A stretch of 64,000 nt of DNA from JAISGQ01 sp045536305 (GTDB lineage: Bacteria > Bacillota > Clostridia > Oscillospirales > Acutalibacteraceae). The notes below the pieces were generated by a model. The model made no database searches and had not been told where the DNA came from. It saw only the letters and a list, made by a program, of their open reading frames with translations. The DNA is taken from positions 30,278-94,277 of the forward strand of contig JAZSNH010000093.1 of assembly GCA_045536305.1 (NCBI GenBank), given 5' to 3'. Both the position numbers and the translations under genes were made by a program. Positions 34,281 to 42,656 of this stretch are shown piece by piece (the first letter of the stretch is position 1; each line of letters begins with the position of its first letter).

Positions 34281-35906
34281 ATGAAAAAGCATTTATTGAA
34301 AATAATACCTGCTCTTGCCGTTGCTCTGTGCGTGCTGTTCATGGCTTCATGCGGCAGTTCGTACGACCCCGAAAGGCAGGAGCTTCATGAAGAGCTGTAC
34401 GGTGACCTCAATATTCCCACTGCAAGCTCGGCGAACATCTCTCTCTTTAATACCATTTCCGCAAACTTTGCGCTGGCGTATTCCCGTACGGACTCTCTCA
34501 ACCCCTACCGCGCCACATCCTCTCTCAACACCGCTGTATCCTCGCTTATTTTCGACAAGCTTATCGTGCTTGATGAAAACTACGAGGCTGTGCCTGTTGT
34601 TGCACGAAGCATTTCGCAGGAAGGCCGCGATATCACGGTGCTCATACACGAAGGGCTTGTTTTCTCCGACGGAACGCCTCTTACCGCACGCGATGTGGAA
34701 TATTCCTTCTATGTGGCAAAGCGTTCCGAATCGAGATATGCCGCACAGCTTGCAAATTTCAAAAGCGTTATCGTCAACGGAAACAAGCTGACCTTCACAA
34801 TCGGCGAGGAGGATCCGTTTGCATATATGCTGCTTGACATTCCTATCATAAAGATAGAAAGCGATGCAGGCGGTGCAATGCCTGTGGGCAGCGGCAAATA
34901 TGTATATGTCTCTGACGAGGATCTCGGTATTTTTCTTGAACTGAACAAAAACTGGTATGATCCCAACCGTCCCTCTATCGAGCGTATTTCCCTCAACGCC
35001 ATGCCCACCGTCGAAAGCATTGTTCACAGCATAGAAATAGGTACTATTTCCTATTTTATAACCGACCTTCGCGACGGTTATCCCAACAGAATAAACGCAA
35101 ACTATGCTACGTATGATGTTAATAACATTATTTTTCTCGGTGTAAACACAAACGATACAAGATTGTACAATATAGATATCCGTGCCGCCATAAGCTATGC
35201 TCTCAACCGCGAGGAGATAGCAACCAAGGCATTCGGCGGCAGAGCTGTTGCGGCAACCGGCCCTATAACCTCTGCCTTTGCCGCTGCCGCCTCGCTCGAA
35301 TCGGGTCTTACTGTGGACGATCCTGCAAGCGCCGCCTTCCTTCTTTCCAACGCAGGCTTTGTAAACACCGATGAAAACGGCTATAAATATGACAGCCTCG
35401 GCAATTATCTTTCCTTCTCGATCCTTGTATCGGGCGATAATTCCCAGCACCTTTCAGCCGCCGGCGTGATAGCGGATCAGCTTTCCGATATCGGTATCGG
35501 CACTACCATAAACGCCGTATCCTCTTCTGATCTTGCAGCAAATGTTTCGGCAGGAAGCTACCAGCTTTATGTCGGAGAATACGCCATGCTCAACAACATG
35601 GACTTCTCTCCCCTTTATACCCCGAACAAGGGACTGTATACCGGCTTTGAGTTTGAGACCCTTAATTCTGCGCGCAGCGCATGGAGGTCTGGCGAGGGAA
35701 GCCTTGCCGACTATCTCGCCGCATTCGAGGCGAATATCCCTTTTATCCCCATCTGTCACAGACAGGGCATGGTGTGCTTCAGCCGCTCGGTCAACGCCGA
35801 TATGAAGATTTCGGAATCGGATCCGTTCTTCACAATGGGCGATTGGTCCGTGACCGCCGTTACGGTTGGAGAGGATGGAAGTACTGTATCAGAACAGGCA
35901 GGATAA
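34281..35906 (+). CDS. Family 5 solute-binding lipoprotein (peptide-type)
   Basis: 541 residues. Lipobox ALCVLFMASCGSS gives a lipid-anchored protein of the SBP_bac_5 family (oligopeptide/nickel type): NPYRATSSLNTAVSSLIFDKLI, the YVYVSDEDLGIFLELNKNWYDPNRPS strand region, and RAAISYALNREEIATKAFGG. No permease or ATPase gene is next to it, so it is an orphan binding protein that either feeds a distant transporter or acts as a sensor. It follows tex by 6 bp without a clear ribosome site of its own, which suggests coupled translation at a modest level. Confidence 0.9.
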   Translation: MKKHLLKIIPALAVALCVLFMASCGSSYDPERQELHEELYGDLNIPTASSANISLFNTISANFALAYSRTDSLNPYRATSSLNTAVSSLIFDKLIVLDENYEAVPVVARSISQEGRDITVLIHEGLVFSDGTPLTARDVEYSFYVAKRSESRYAAQLANFKSVIVNGNKLTFTIGEEDPFAYMLLDIPIIKIESDAGGAMPVGSGKYVYVSDEDLGIFLELNKNWYDPNRPSIERISLNAMPTVESIVHSIEIGTISYFITDLRDGYPNRINANYATYDVNNIIFLGVNTNDTRLYNIDIRAAISYALNREEIATKAFGGRAVAATGPITSAFAAAASLESGLTVDDPASAAFLLSNAGFVNTDENGYKYDSLGNYLSFSILVSGDNSQHLSAAGVIADQLSDIGIGTTINAVSSSDLAANVSAGSYQLYVGEYAMLNNMDFSPLYTPNKGLYTGFEFETLNSARSAWRSGEGSLADYLAAFEANIPFIPICHRQGMVCFSRSVNADMKISESDPFFTMGDWSVTAVTVGEDGSTVSEQAG

Positions 35907-35974
35907 CTGTTTTTCGTTGTGCAATTTACACATAATACTTTAAATCAAAGCCTCATTTCCTTGAACTCGGCACA

Positions 35975-36031
35975 TTGTAAATGATACTTTGACTGTGATA
36001 TAATAATCACACGGTTTTGAAATTTTCAAAA
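35975..36031 (+). promoter_or_regulatory. Promoter of fakA with two palindromes
   Basis: TTGTAA, 18-base spacer, TATAAT (35999-36004). The palindrome TGTGAT-ATAATA-ATCACA (35994-36011) straddles the -10, and a second, TTTTGAAA-T-TTTCAAAA (36015-36031), lies where the transcript would start. Both are plausible repressor sites. Confidence 0.55.
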
Positions 36032-36114
36032 GCTTTCGCATCTAATATTTTATATTGAATGATTTTTGCAACAGGAATTTAATTTTGTTATTTTCTTTTT
36101 AGGAGTGTTGTATT

Positions 36115-37761
36115 GTGATTAAAGGCAGTGTCTTGAGAGATGCCATTATTTCCGGCGCAAACGCTATCGAAAACAACAGACAGCGTGTAGACGAGCTTAA
36201 TGTTTTCCCTGTTCCCGATGGTGACACAGGCACAAACATGTCCCTGACCATGGGCGCCGCTCGCAAGGAAATGATGACCCTCGGCGATGATGTTGACGTA
36301 ACCACAGTTGCAGACAGAGCTGCTTCCGCTATTCTGCGCGGTGCTCGCGGCAACTCCGGTGTTATCACCTCTCTTCTTTTCCGCGGTTTTTCCAAGGGAC
36401 TAAAGGGTCTTACCGAAGCTGCCGGTGCAGATCTCGCTTCTGCTCTCACTCTCGGTGTTGAGGCTGCTTACAAGGCAGTCATGAAGCCTACCGAAGGAAC
36501 CATTCTCACAGTTGCACGTATCGCTTCCGAGCGCGCACGTGCCGCTGTTCTTGCAAACAACAAGTCAAATTATGTATGGGACGAGGTCTGCCTCGCTGCA
36601 GAGGAAGCTCTTGAGACCACCCCCGAGCTTCTGCCCGTTCTCAAAAGAGCAGGCGTTGTCGATGCAGGCGGCAAGGGCATCTGCGTTATTTTCCGCGGTA
36701 TGCAGTCCGTTTTCCGTGACGGTGTTATCGTAGAGGCAGAATCCGGCGCTTCCGCTGAGGTAAGTGTCGACAACTTCTCCAATGTTATTTCTCAGTTTGA
36801 CGAGGAGATCAATTTCACATACTGCACCGAGTTCATCGTTGAGAAGGAAAATGACAAGGATCCTCTCGAGCTTCGTGCATACCTCGAAACCATCGGCGAC
36901 TGCGTAGTTGTTGTTGATGACGATGAGATCGTAAAGGTCCATGTTCACACCGAGGAACCCGGCAACGCTATCACCCACGGTCTTGAGTACGGTTCTCTTG
37001 TCACCTCCAAGATCGAAAACATGCGTGCCCAGAACAAGGCAGCCGGCGGTGCTTCTGCAAAGAAGTTCGAGCGTGTTGACCCTGTTGACGGCGAGATCGG
37101 CTTTGTTGCAGTCGCAGCAGGCGATGGTCTTAAGTCTCTGTTCAACGATCTCGGCTGTGAGAACGTTGTTTCCGGAGGCCAGACCATGAATCCCTCCACC
37201 GAGGATATACTTGCCGCTGTTCATGCAACTCCCGCCGCAACCGTTTTTGTTCTCCCCAACAACAAGAACATCATCATGGCTGCTGAGCAGGCTGTGCCTC
37301 TTGCAGACCGCCGTATTGTTGTTCTTCCCACAAGAACCATTCCTCAGGGACTTGCAGCTATGCTTGCCTATGATCCCGAGAGTGATATAGACACAAACAG
37401 CGTAGATATGTTCGAGGCTGCAAAGAAGGTCGGCTGCGGTCAGGTAACCTTTGCCGCACGTGACAGTGAGTTTGACGGTCACAAGATCAAAGAGGGCGAG
37501 ATCCTCGGTCTTGTCAACGGTAAGCTCGCACTCACCGAAAAGGATCCTGTCAAGGCTCTTGTCAAGGTCGTAAAAAATATGGTTGATAAGGACACCACCT
37601 TCCTCACCCTCATCTACGGCGAAGGCATTACCGACGAGCGTGCAGAAGAAGCACGTCTTCTTATCGAGGCAAAGGCCAAGAAGATCAGCCGCAATTTCGA
37701 AGAGGTCACCCTCATCAACGGCGGCCAGCCTGTATATCACTTCATTCTCTCTGTAGAGTGA
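36115..37761 (+). CDS. fakA: Fatty acid kinase subunit FakA (DAK2/DegV-type)
   Basis: 548 residues. The N-terminal DhaL/DAK2 domain (residues 1-200) shows LNVFPVPDGDTGTNMSLTM and GARGNSGVITSLL, the nucleotide and Mg2+ site that phosphorylates a fatty acid held by a FakB protein. A middle linker and the C-terminal FakA region (ATVFVLPNNKNIIMAAEQA, MVDKDTTFLTLIYGEG) complete the YloV form. GTG start with AGGAG nine bases upstream. In Firmicutes fakA is commonly followed by recG, as here. No asp23 gene precedes it in this window. Codon bias suggests strong expression. Confidence 0.93.
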   Translation: MIKGSVLRDAIISGANAIENNRQRVDELNVFPVPDGDTGTNMSLTMGAARKEMMTLGDDVDVTTVADRAASAILRGARGNSGVITSLLFRGFSKGLKGLTEAAGADLASALTLGVEAAYKAVMKPTEGTILTVARIASERARAAVLANNKSNYVWDEVCLAAEEALETTPELLPVLKRAGVVDAGGKGICVIFRGMQSVFRDGVIVEAESGASAEVSVDNFSNVISQFDEEINFTYCTEFIVEKENDKDPLELRAYLETIGDCVVVVDDDEIVKVHVHTEEPGNAITHGLEYGSLVTSKIENMRAQNKAAGGASAKKFERVDPVDGEIGFVAVAAGDGLKSLFNDLGCENVVSGGQTMNPSTEDILAAVHATPAATVFVLPNNKNIIMAAEQAVPLADRRIVVLPTRTIPQGLAAMLAYDPESDIDTNSVDMFEAAKKVGCGQVTFAARDSEFDGHKIKEGEILGLVNGKLALTEKDPVKALVKVVKNMVDKDTTFLTLIYGEGITDERAEEARLLIEAKAKKISRNFEEVTLINGGQPVYHFILSVE

Positions 37762-37785
37762 TCTGAAAACAATCAAGCATTAGAT

Positions 37786-37819
37786 TTTTCGGTTACATAG
37801 CTGGCTATGTAACCGAAAA
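37786..37819. repeat. Perfect 34-bp inverted repeat between fakA and recG
   Basis: TTTTCGGTTACATAGC, TG, then GCTATGTAACCGAAAA: 16-bp arms with no mismatch. No long T-run follows on the plus strand, so it is not a classical terminator. It may be an attenuator or mRNA-stability stem between the two genes. Confidence 0.85.
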
Positions 37820-37853
37820 TTTGTATAACAGCTTTTATCTGGAGATCATATAT

Positions 37854-39905
37854 ATGCTTCTCGATCGTATGGATATCAGAAAAATAAAGGGCGTCGGCGA
37901 TAAGCGCGCCGAGCTTTTCTCAAAGCTCGGTGTGCCTACCGTCGGTGCCCTGCTGCGTTATTATCCCCGTACATACGAGGACTGGTCTGGCTCTTCCTCT
38001 CTTAATGATGTCGATCCTTTTGAAATACCGATTATCAGAGCGACCGTGACCTCGGCTGTTTCGGAGCGTTTTGTCCGACGCGGCATGACCATATACTCCG
38101 CTTCCGCCTGCGACGAAAACGGTGTATCCTTTAAAATCACCTTTTTCAACAATCCCTACATAAAATCGCTCATCTGCAAGGGGGTCACCTATCTTTTCAG
38201 AGGCAGAGTGAATTTTTCCTTCAGAATGCCCGAAATGACCTCGCCTAAATTCCTGCGTGCAGATAAGGCAGGCTATATGGAGCCTGTCTACCGTCAGAGC
38301 GCCGCTCTTACCTCGCGCATGATCGCTCAGGCGGCAGCAAGTGCTCTCGACATGATGAACGATGATTCCTACCCCGATCCCGTCCCACCCGAGCTTCTCG
38401 ACGAAAACGGACTTTGCTCGCTCCATGAGGCGATACGCGGTATCCATCAGCCCAAGGATCCCTTACAGCTAAAAAAATGCCGCGACAGGCTTGTGTATGA
38501 AGAGCTTCTGATTTTGCAGCTTGCACTTTTCAGACTCAAAGGCAAAAGCCGCAGGCTGACCGCTCTTCATCTTACTAAGGATTATTCCGATGAGTTCTTC
38601 TCTCTTCTTCCCTTTGCACCCACCAACGCACAAAAACGCGCTGTCAGGGAAGCGGTCTGCGATATGATGAATGGCGATTGCCCTATGAGCAGACTTTTGC
38701 AGGGCGATGTAGGCTCGGGCAAAACGGCAGTTGCAGCTGCTCTGTGCTACTGCACTGCAAAAAACGGTATGCAAAGCGCTCTTATGGCGCCTACCGAAAT
38801 ATTGGCCGAACAGCATTATCGCTCTCTTTCCGAGCTGCTTTCTCCTGCCGGCATAAATGTACGTCTTCTCACAGGCTCTATGAAAATGTCGGAAAAACGC
38901 ACTGTTTACGAAGAGCTTAAAAGCGGCGAATGTGATCTTGTTATCGGCACTCACGCGCTCATATCCGAAAAGGTGGAGTTTTTGAAATTAGCTCTTGTAA
39001 TAACCGATGAACAGCACCGCTTTGGCGTAAAACAGCGCGCGGCACTGAGCGAAAAGGGCGAAAATCCGCACATGCTTGTCATGAGTGCAACGCCTATTCC
39101 AAGGACTCTTGCTCTTATCGTCTACGGTGACCTTGATGTATCCGTTCTCGACGAGCTGCCTGCAGGCAGGCAAAAGGTTGACACCTATCATATCGACAGC
39201 GGCAAGAGAGAACGCGCTTATAATTTTGTCAAAAAACATCTTGATGAGGGTCGTCAGGCATATATTGTCTGTCCGCTGGTCGAGGAGAGCGAGGACGAAG
39301 GCAGTGAGCTTGCCTCTGCTGTAGCTTACGCCGAGCAGCTTCGAAACGGGGCTTTCCGCGGCTATACCGTGGGACTTCTTCACGGCAAGCTGTCAGGAAA
39401 CGAAAAGGACGAGGTCATGCGTGATTTTGCAGAGGGAAAAATACAGCTCCTCGTTGCCACCACCGTTGTCGAGGTCGGTGTAAATGTCCCGAATGCGGTG
39501 CTTATGGTAATAGAAAACGCCGAGCGATTCGGTCTTTCACAGCTTCATCAGCTTCGCGGCAGAGTTGGCAGAGGACAATATAAATCACACTGCATACTGA
39601 TAAGCGATTTTAAAAACGAAGAGGCAATGGCGCGATTTAATATTATGAAAAGCACCAACGACGGCTTTATTATAGCCTCAGAGGATCTCCGTCAGCGTGG
39701 TCCGGGTGAGTTTTTCGGTCAGCGGCAAAGCGGCCTGGCAGGAGACGCAAAGCTCGCAGACCTTGCGCTCGATACCCGAATGTTCGCCGCCGCTCAGGCG
39801 GATGCCCTTAAAATTTCCGAAACAGACCCCCTTCTTGAGGCGGAATGTCATGCCCTGCTCAGAGAAAGAGTTGAGGGCATGATCGGCGAGAGCGTGACTT
39901 ATTAA
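37854..39905 (+). CDS. recG: ATP-dependent DNA helicase RecG
   Basis: 683 residues, normal length. Branched-DNA helicase that remodels stalled forks. The wedge domain (IKGVGDKRAELFSKLGV, YPRTYEDWS) is followed by motif I LLQGDVGSGKTAVAA, motif II ITDEQHRFGV (DEQH box), MSATPIPRTLA, and the C-terminal VATTVVEVGVNVPNA and QLRGRVGRG. The start at 37854 has GGAG nine bases upstream; the in-frame ATG at 37821 lies next to the inverted repeat and lacks one. fakA upstream and a nitroreductase gene 12 bp downstream. Confidence 0.97.
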   Translation: MLLDRMDIRKIKGVGDKRAELFSKLGVPTVGALLRYYPRTYEDWSGSSSLNDVDPFEIPIIRATVTSAVSERFVRRGMTIYSASACDENGVSFKITFFNNPYIKSLICKGVTYLFRGRVNFSFRMPEMTSPKFLRADKAGYMEPVYRQSAALTSRMIAQAAASALDMMNDDSYPDPVPPELLDENGLCSLHEAIRGIHQPKDPLQLKKCRDRLVYEELLILQLALFRLKGKSRRLTALHLTKDYSDEFFSLLPFAPTNAQKRAVREAVCDMMNGDCPMSRLLQGDVGSGKTAVAAALCYCTAKNGMQSALMAPTEILAEQHYRSLSELLSPAGINVRLLTGSMKMSEKRTVYEELKSGECDLVIGTHALISEKVEFLKLALVITDEQHRFGVKQRAALSEKGENPHMLVMSATPIPRTLALIVYGDLDVSVLDELPAGRQKVDTYHIDSGKRERAYNFVKKHLDEGRQAYIVCPLVEESEDEGSELASAVAYAEQLRNGAFRGYTVGLLHGKLSGNEKDEVMRDFAEGKIQLLVATTVVEVGVNVPNAVLMVIENAERFGLSQLHQLRGRVGRGQYKSHCILISDFKNEEAMARFNIMKSTNDGFIIASEDLRQRGPGEFFGQRQSGLAGDAKLADLALDTRMFAAAQADALKISETDPLLEAECHALLRERVEGMIGESVTY

Positions 39906-39917
39906 GGAGAAATTTAT

Positions 39918-40511
39918 ATGAATGATTCTATCTGCGGCAGACGAAGCATAAGAAAATATTCTGATAAAACCGTCCCCACAGAGCTTATAGAACAAATTCT
40001 TGATGCTGCGAGAATGTCCCCCTCTGCCAAAAACAGACAGCCATGGAAATATATCGTACTCGGCGGAAAAAACAAAGAGGAATTTTTGGCGTGTATGAAA
40101 AAAGGCATTGAACGAGAAGAAAACGGTCAATGCACCCTGCCTGACTCAAAAAACGGACTTCCCGATGCAAAACACACCCTTAAGATAATGGAGAATGCTC
40201 CGTTAATCATAGCCGTTCTCAATACAAACGGCTCTTCTCCCTTTGTGCCCATAAATGCTGATGACAGGATAACTGAGCTGTGTGACGTGCTTTCCATCGG
40301 TGCGTCCATAGAAAATATGCTTTTAAAAGCCACCGAACTGGGGCTTGGCACCCTTTGGATAGCTAACACCTGCTATGCCTACGAGGAGCTTACAGCCTAT
40401 CTTAATACAGAGCATCAGCTCATCGGCGCGGTTGCTCTGGGCTATGCAGAGGAATCACCCTCTCAGAGACCGAGGAAAAAACCGGAAGAGATAGCGGAAT
40501 ACAGAATGTGA
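39918..40511 (+). CDS. Nitroreductase family flavoprotein
   Basis: 197 residues. FMN-dependent NAD(P)H oxidoreductase fold: the N-terminal SICGRRSIRKYSDKTVP, AARMSPSAKNRQPWKYIV (FMN phosphate contacts) and the C-terminal LGLGTLWIAN plus AVALGYAEESPSQRPRKKPEEI are family marks. Function is likely reduction of quinones or nitro compounds; substrate not known. AAGGAG precedes the start. The stop overlaps the ATG of the transposase gene by one base (TGATG), so the RAYT gene may be read as the last gene of the recG transcript. Confidence 0.9.
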   Translation: MNDSICGRRSIRKYSDKTVPTELIEQILDAARMSPSAKNRQPWKYIVLGGKNKEEFLACMKKGIEREENGQCTLPDSKNGLPDAKHTLKIMENAPLIIAVLNTNGSSPFVPINADDRITELCDVLSIGASIENMLLKATELGLGTLWIANTCYAYEELTAYLNTEHQLIGAVALGYAEESPSQRPRKKPEEIAEYRM

Positions 40512-41050
40512 TGGATAAAAATAATATGGAAATCCCCAAAAGAAAACCCACGCGGTTACAGGATTATGACTATAGCAGTGCCGGTGCGTATTTTGTCACA
40601 ATATGCACAAAGGACAGGAAATGTATTTTCTGGAATAATTGTAGGGACAACCCTTGCGGTTGTCCGATGCCAAATGATGAAATATTTTCGCCATTCGGAA
40701 AAATTGCAAACTCAATGATAGGCAAAACAGCGAATAAATTCGATGTGATTATCGACGTCTATGCCGTTATGCCCAATCACATTCACATGATAATAATCTT
40801 AGAACACGGTCCTGCCGAGACAGCCGCGAGGGCTGTCCCTACGATATCTGAGATAGTCGGTGCATACAAATCTATGGTCGCCGTGGAATGCCTGAAGATT
40901 TTCAAAGCCAAAGGCGAAATAATGGGCGAGCTCTGGCAGCGCTCCTTTCACGACCATATTATCCGAGGGGAAAAGGATTATCGTGAGATATCGGAATATA
41001 TCGAAAGTAACCCTGCAAAATGGGAAGAAGACCGTTTTTTCTCGGATTAA
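40511..41050 (+). CDS. REP-associated tyrosine transposase (RAYT, Y1_Tnp)
   Basis: 179 residues. HUH single-strand nuclease of the IS200/RAYT type: residues 15-40 SSAGAYFVTICTKDRKCIFW, HUH pair H90/H92 in VMPNHIHMII, then PTISEIVGAYKSMVAVE, WQRSFHDHIIRG and catalytic Tyr163 in YREISEYIESNP. It is a domesticated, single-copy-type enzyme without insertion-sequence ends. Two in-frame stretches of unusual composition (NCRDNPCGCP and PAETAARAVP) are encoded by inverted REP-like hairpins and sit in what should be variable linkers. ATG start overlaps the nitroreductase stop. Likely active, since all three catalytic residues are intact. Confidence 0.9.
   Translation: MDKNNMEIPKRKPTRLQDYDYSSAGAYFVTICTKDRKCIFWNNCRDNPCGCPMPNDEIFSPFGKIANSMIGKTANKFDVIIDVYAVMPNHIHMIIILEHGPAETAARAVPTISEIVGAYKSMVAVECLKIFKAKGEIMGELWQRSFHDHIIRGEKDYREISEYIESNPAKWEEDRFFSD
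40641..40666 (+). repeat. REP-like hairpin element, copy 1 (inside RAYT gene)
   Basis: GTAG followed by stem GGACAACC, loop CTTGC and stem GGTTGTCC. The 5' GTAG next to a small palindrome is the hallmark of REPs mobilised by RAYT enzymes. Confidence 0.75.
40817..40842 (-). repeat. REP-like hairpin element, copy 2 (inverted, inside RAYT gene)
   Basis: Read on the minus strand: GTAG, stem GGACAGCC, loop CTCGC, stem GGCTGTCT. It matches copy 1 at 21 of the first 24 positions; two of the changes sit opposite each other in the stem (A-T to G-C), so base pairing is conserved. Confidence 0.75.
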
Positions 41051-41122
41051 CAAAATAAAAAAGCCCGTATCCTCGGCCTTTATTGTCAGAGGCAGGCATT
41101 ACGGAGATTCTTTGACACGCTT

Positions 41123-41157
41123 AAAAGAGCAGATGCCGTCGGCATCTGCTCTTTTTT
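41123..41157. terminator. Bidirectional terminator
   Basis: AAAAGAGCAGATGCC and GGCATCTGCTCTTTT pair around GTC, with T-runs on both strands, between the convergent RAYT and DUF2812 genes. Confidence 0.9.
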
Positions 41158-41159
41158 CA

Positions 41160-42083
41160 TCAGTTTATATCATAGCTTACATCCAATGCTCCTCCCGCGA
41201 AATCGGAAAGATATATTTTATATTCTCCCTTTTTAAGGCAGAGCCTTGCATTTTCTGCTTTTTCCTCTGCTCCTGTCAGGGCGTAAACAACCTCGCCCTT
41301 GTCATTTTCCACCGTAAAGGTCACAGGTGCTTCCGCCTTTATCTCCACATCAAGATAATAAAAATCACGGTATTTTATATCAACTGTGTTCCAGAGAAGT
41401 GCATCTTCGGTCTGTGCGGGTATGATATCCATGTAGTCCGCTGTCATGTTGCCGTCAAGGTTCGGACGCATGCTCAGCAGGACATTGCTTCCGATAATAC
41501 CGCCGAAAATCAGCACAACGAATAAAATTATAAAAACTCTGTCAAATCCGCTTCTGCGGCTTCTGTCGGGATTTTTCATTATGACTATGCCTCTGATAAA
41601 GCCCGTCAGAATAACAGCATAGGCGATAAGCATAAGCAGGGCGGGCAGCATGGGGCGAAGTATCATAAGCACAAGTTCCAACCCAAAAACAAGTGAGCTG
41701 AATACCGTCAGAACTATTGCAAGCTTTGCCCAGCGGCTGTTCATTTCCTTGAGAGAAGAACGGTCTGAGAATATCTCGTACTCCTCCTCGGGCAGAGATG
41801 GGTCGTATGCCTTGCGGAAGTAATGCCAGCCGTTGACGGTGGAGTTTACATACTCCCAGCCAAACTCGCGGTGGCTTTCAATATAACGGGGTCTGTCGTC
41901 TATACCGGGCTGATAATCGAGCTGATAACGGTATTTTATGCCGTCATCCTTTTTGAATCGGCTCGAAAACAGTCCGCCCTTTACAAGCTGCCATCCCTTT
42001 TCACTCATGACATTGAGGTCGTCGATCTCTCGCTGATAGTTCCATGCAGCGTACAATCTGACCCTTGTCTTGTATTTTTTCAT
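41160..42083 (-). CDS. DUF2812 membrane protein (PadR-linked)
   Basis: 307 residues. The N-terminal 110 residues (VRLYAAWNYQREIDDLNVMSEKGWQL, YRYQLDYQPG, FGWEYVNSTVNGWHYFRK) are a DUF2812 domain, a soluble module almost always encoded beside PadR regulators. Three membrane helices follow (about 130-205), then an outer beta-rich domain (GTVENDKGEVVYALTG-like). The ATG at 42083 is chosen because AAGGGGAG lies before it; it starts four bases after the PadR stop. No activity is known; the family is taken as an envelope-stress or ligand-sensing partner of PadR. Confidence 0.85.
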   Translation of the reverse strand: MKKYKTRVRLYAAWNYQREIDDLNVMSEKGWQLVKGGLFSSRFKKDDGIKYRYQLDYQPGIDDRPRYIESHREFGWEYVNSTVNGWHYFRKAYDPSLPEEEYEIFSDRSSLKEMNSRWAKLAIVLTVFSSLVFGLELVLMILRPMLPALLMLIAYAVILTGFIRGIVIMKNPDRSRRSGFDRVFIILFVVLIFGGIIGSNVLLSMRPNLDGNMTADYMDIIPAQTEDALLWNTVDIKYRDFYYLDVEIKAEAPVTFTVENDKGEVVYALTGAEEKAENARLCLKKGEYKIYLSDFAGGALDVSYDIN

Positions 42084-42087
42084 TTTC

Positions 42088-42399
42088 TTACTCCCCTTCT
42101 GCACTCTCAAGCATTCTTTTAAGGCGCGCTATTTCGTTTTTGAGTGCCTCACTTCCTGCATCGGTCAGGCTGTACAGTCTCTTGCGCTCGGCACCCGGCT
42201 CATCGGACATAACCTCCGTTATCCAGCCCTTTTTCATCATGTTTGTGGTCGCTCCGTACATAGTACCCGACCCGATTTTAACATCTCCTCCCGACAGCTT
42301 TTCCGTCATCTGCATGATGCCGTAGCCGTGGCTTGCTCCCTTTGAAAGGCAGAGAAGAATGTAATAATAGCTTTCGGACATAGGCTCAATTTTTTTCAT
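42088..42399 (-). CDS. PadR-family transcriptional regulator
   Basis: 103 residues. Winged helix: SESYYYILLCLSKGASHGYGIMQM, then SGTMYGATTNMMKKGWI (recognition region) and the wing ERKRLYSLTDAGSEALKNEI. The helix reads GTMYGAT in place of the usual GTLYPxL, a known variant. It lies between the small membrane protein (ATGA overlap) and DUF2812, making a three-gene operon. Its promoter holds at least two palindromes with TGTCG/CGACA half-sites. Confidence 0.9.
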   Translation of the reverse strand: MKKIEPMSESYYYILLCLSKGASHGYGIMQMTEKLSGGDVKIGSGTMYGATTNMMKKGWITEVMSDEPGAERKRLYSLTDAGSEALKNEIARLKRMLESAEGE

Positions 42400-42584
42400 T
42401 TTACGTCATTCCTTTCCTTCATCTTCTTTTCCTCATTTTTCTTTACCGCCGTGCGTACGATAAAGAACACCGATACCACTGCGCAAACCATAGTCAAAAT
42501 ACCTATGATACGTATCACGCTGTCTGGTACTGCTCCCACAAAATGGGGAAGATTCATAAGAATCAGCGAAAAAGCAATTGTCAC
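42396..42584 (-). CDS. Small membrane protein of the PadR/DUF2812 operon, start uncertain
   Basis: As annotated, 62 residues from a GTG without ribosome site: two membrane helices (TIAFSLILMNLPHFVGAV, IGILTMVCAVVSVFFIV) and a basic tail (KKNEEKKMKERNDVK). An ATG at 42609 with GGAGAG seven bases upstream lies one base out of frame. If one A of the A5 run after that ATG (42602-42606) were absent, translation would run MKTIILLLVTIAFSL without break into the annotated protein. So either the gene starts at GTG, or it is one base frameshifted, or slippage/sequence error occurs there. It ends in an ATGA overlap with padR. Confidence 0.7.
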   Translation of the reverse strand: MTIAFSLILMNLPHFVGAVPDSVIRIIGILTMVCAVVSVFFIVRTAVKKNEEKKMKERNDVK

Positions 42585-42656
42585 AAGCAGCAGTATTATT
42601 GTTTTTCATAACACTTCTCTCCTTTGCTCAATATACTCTTTTCAAAATTTGTGTCG

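Noticed and set aside
34281..35906. Complete peptide ABC transporter
   Set aside because: Only the binding lipoprotein is present; no permease or ATPase of the Opp type is in the window.
36015..36031. FabT-type operator at fakA
   Set aside because: The TTTGA and TCAAA half-sites are separated by five bases rather than three, so the match to the known FabT box is not good enough.
41160..42399. Insertion-sequence ends around the RAYT gene
   Set aside because: No inverted or direct repeats bound the gene; it shares coupling with the nitroreductase and ends in a normal terminator, as domesticated RAYTs do.
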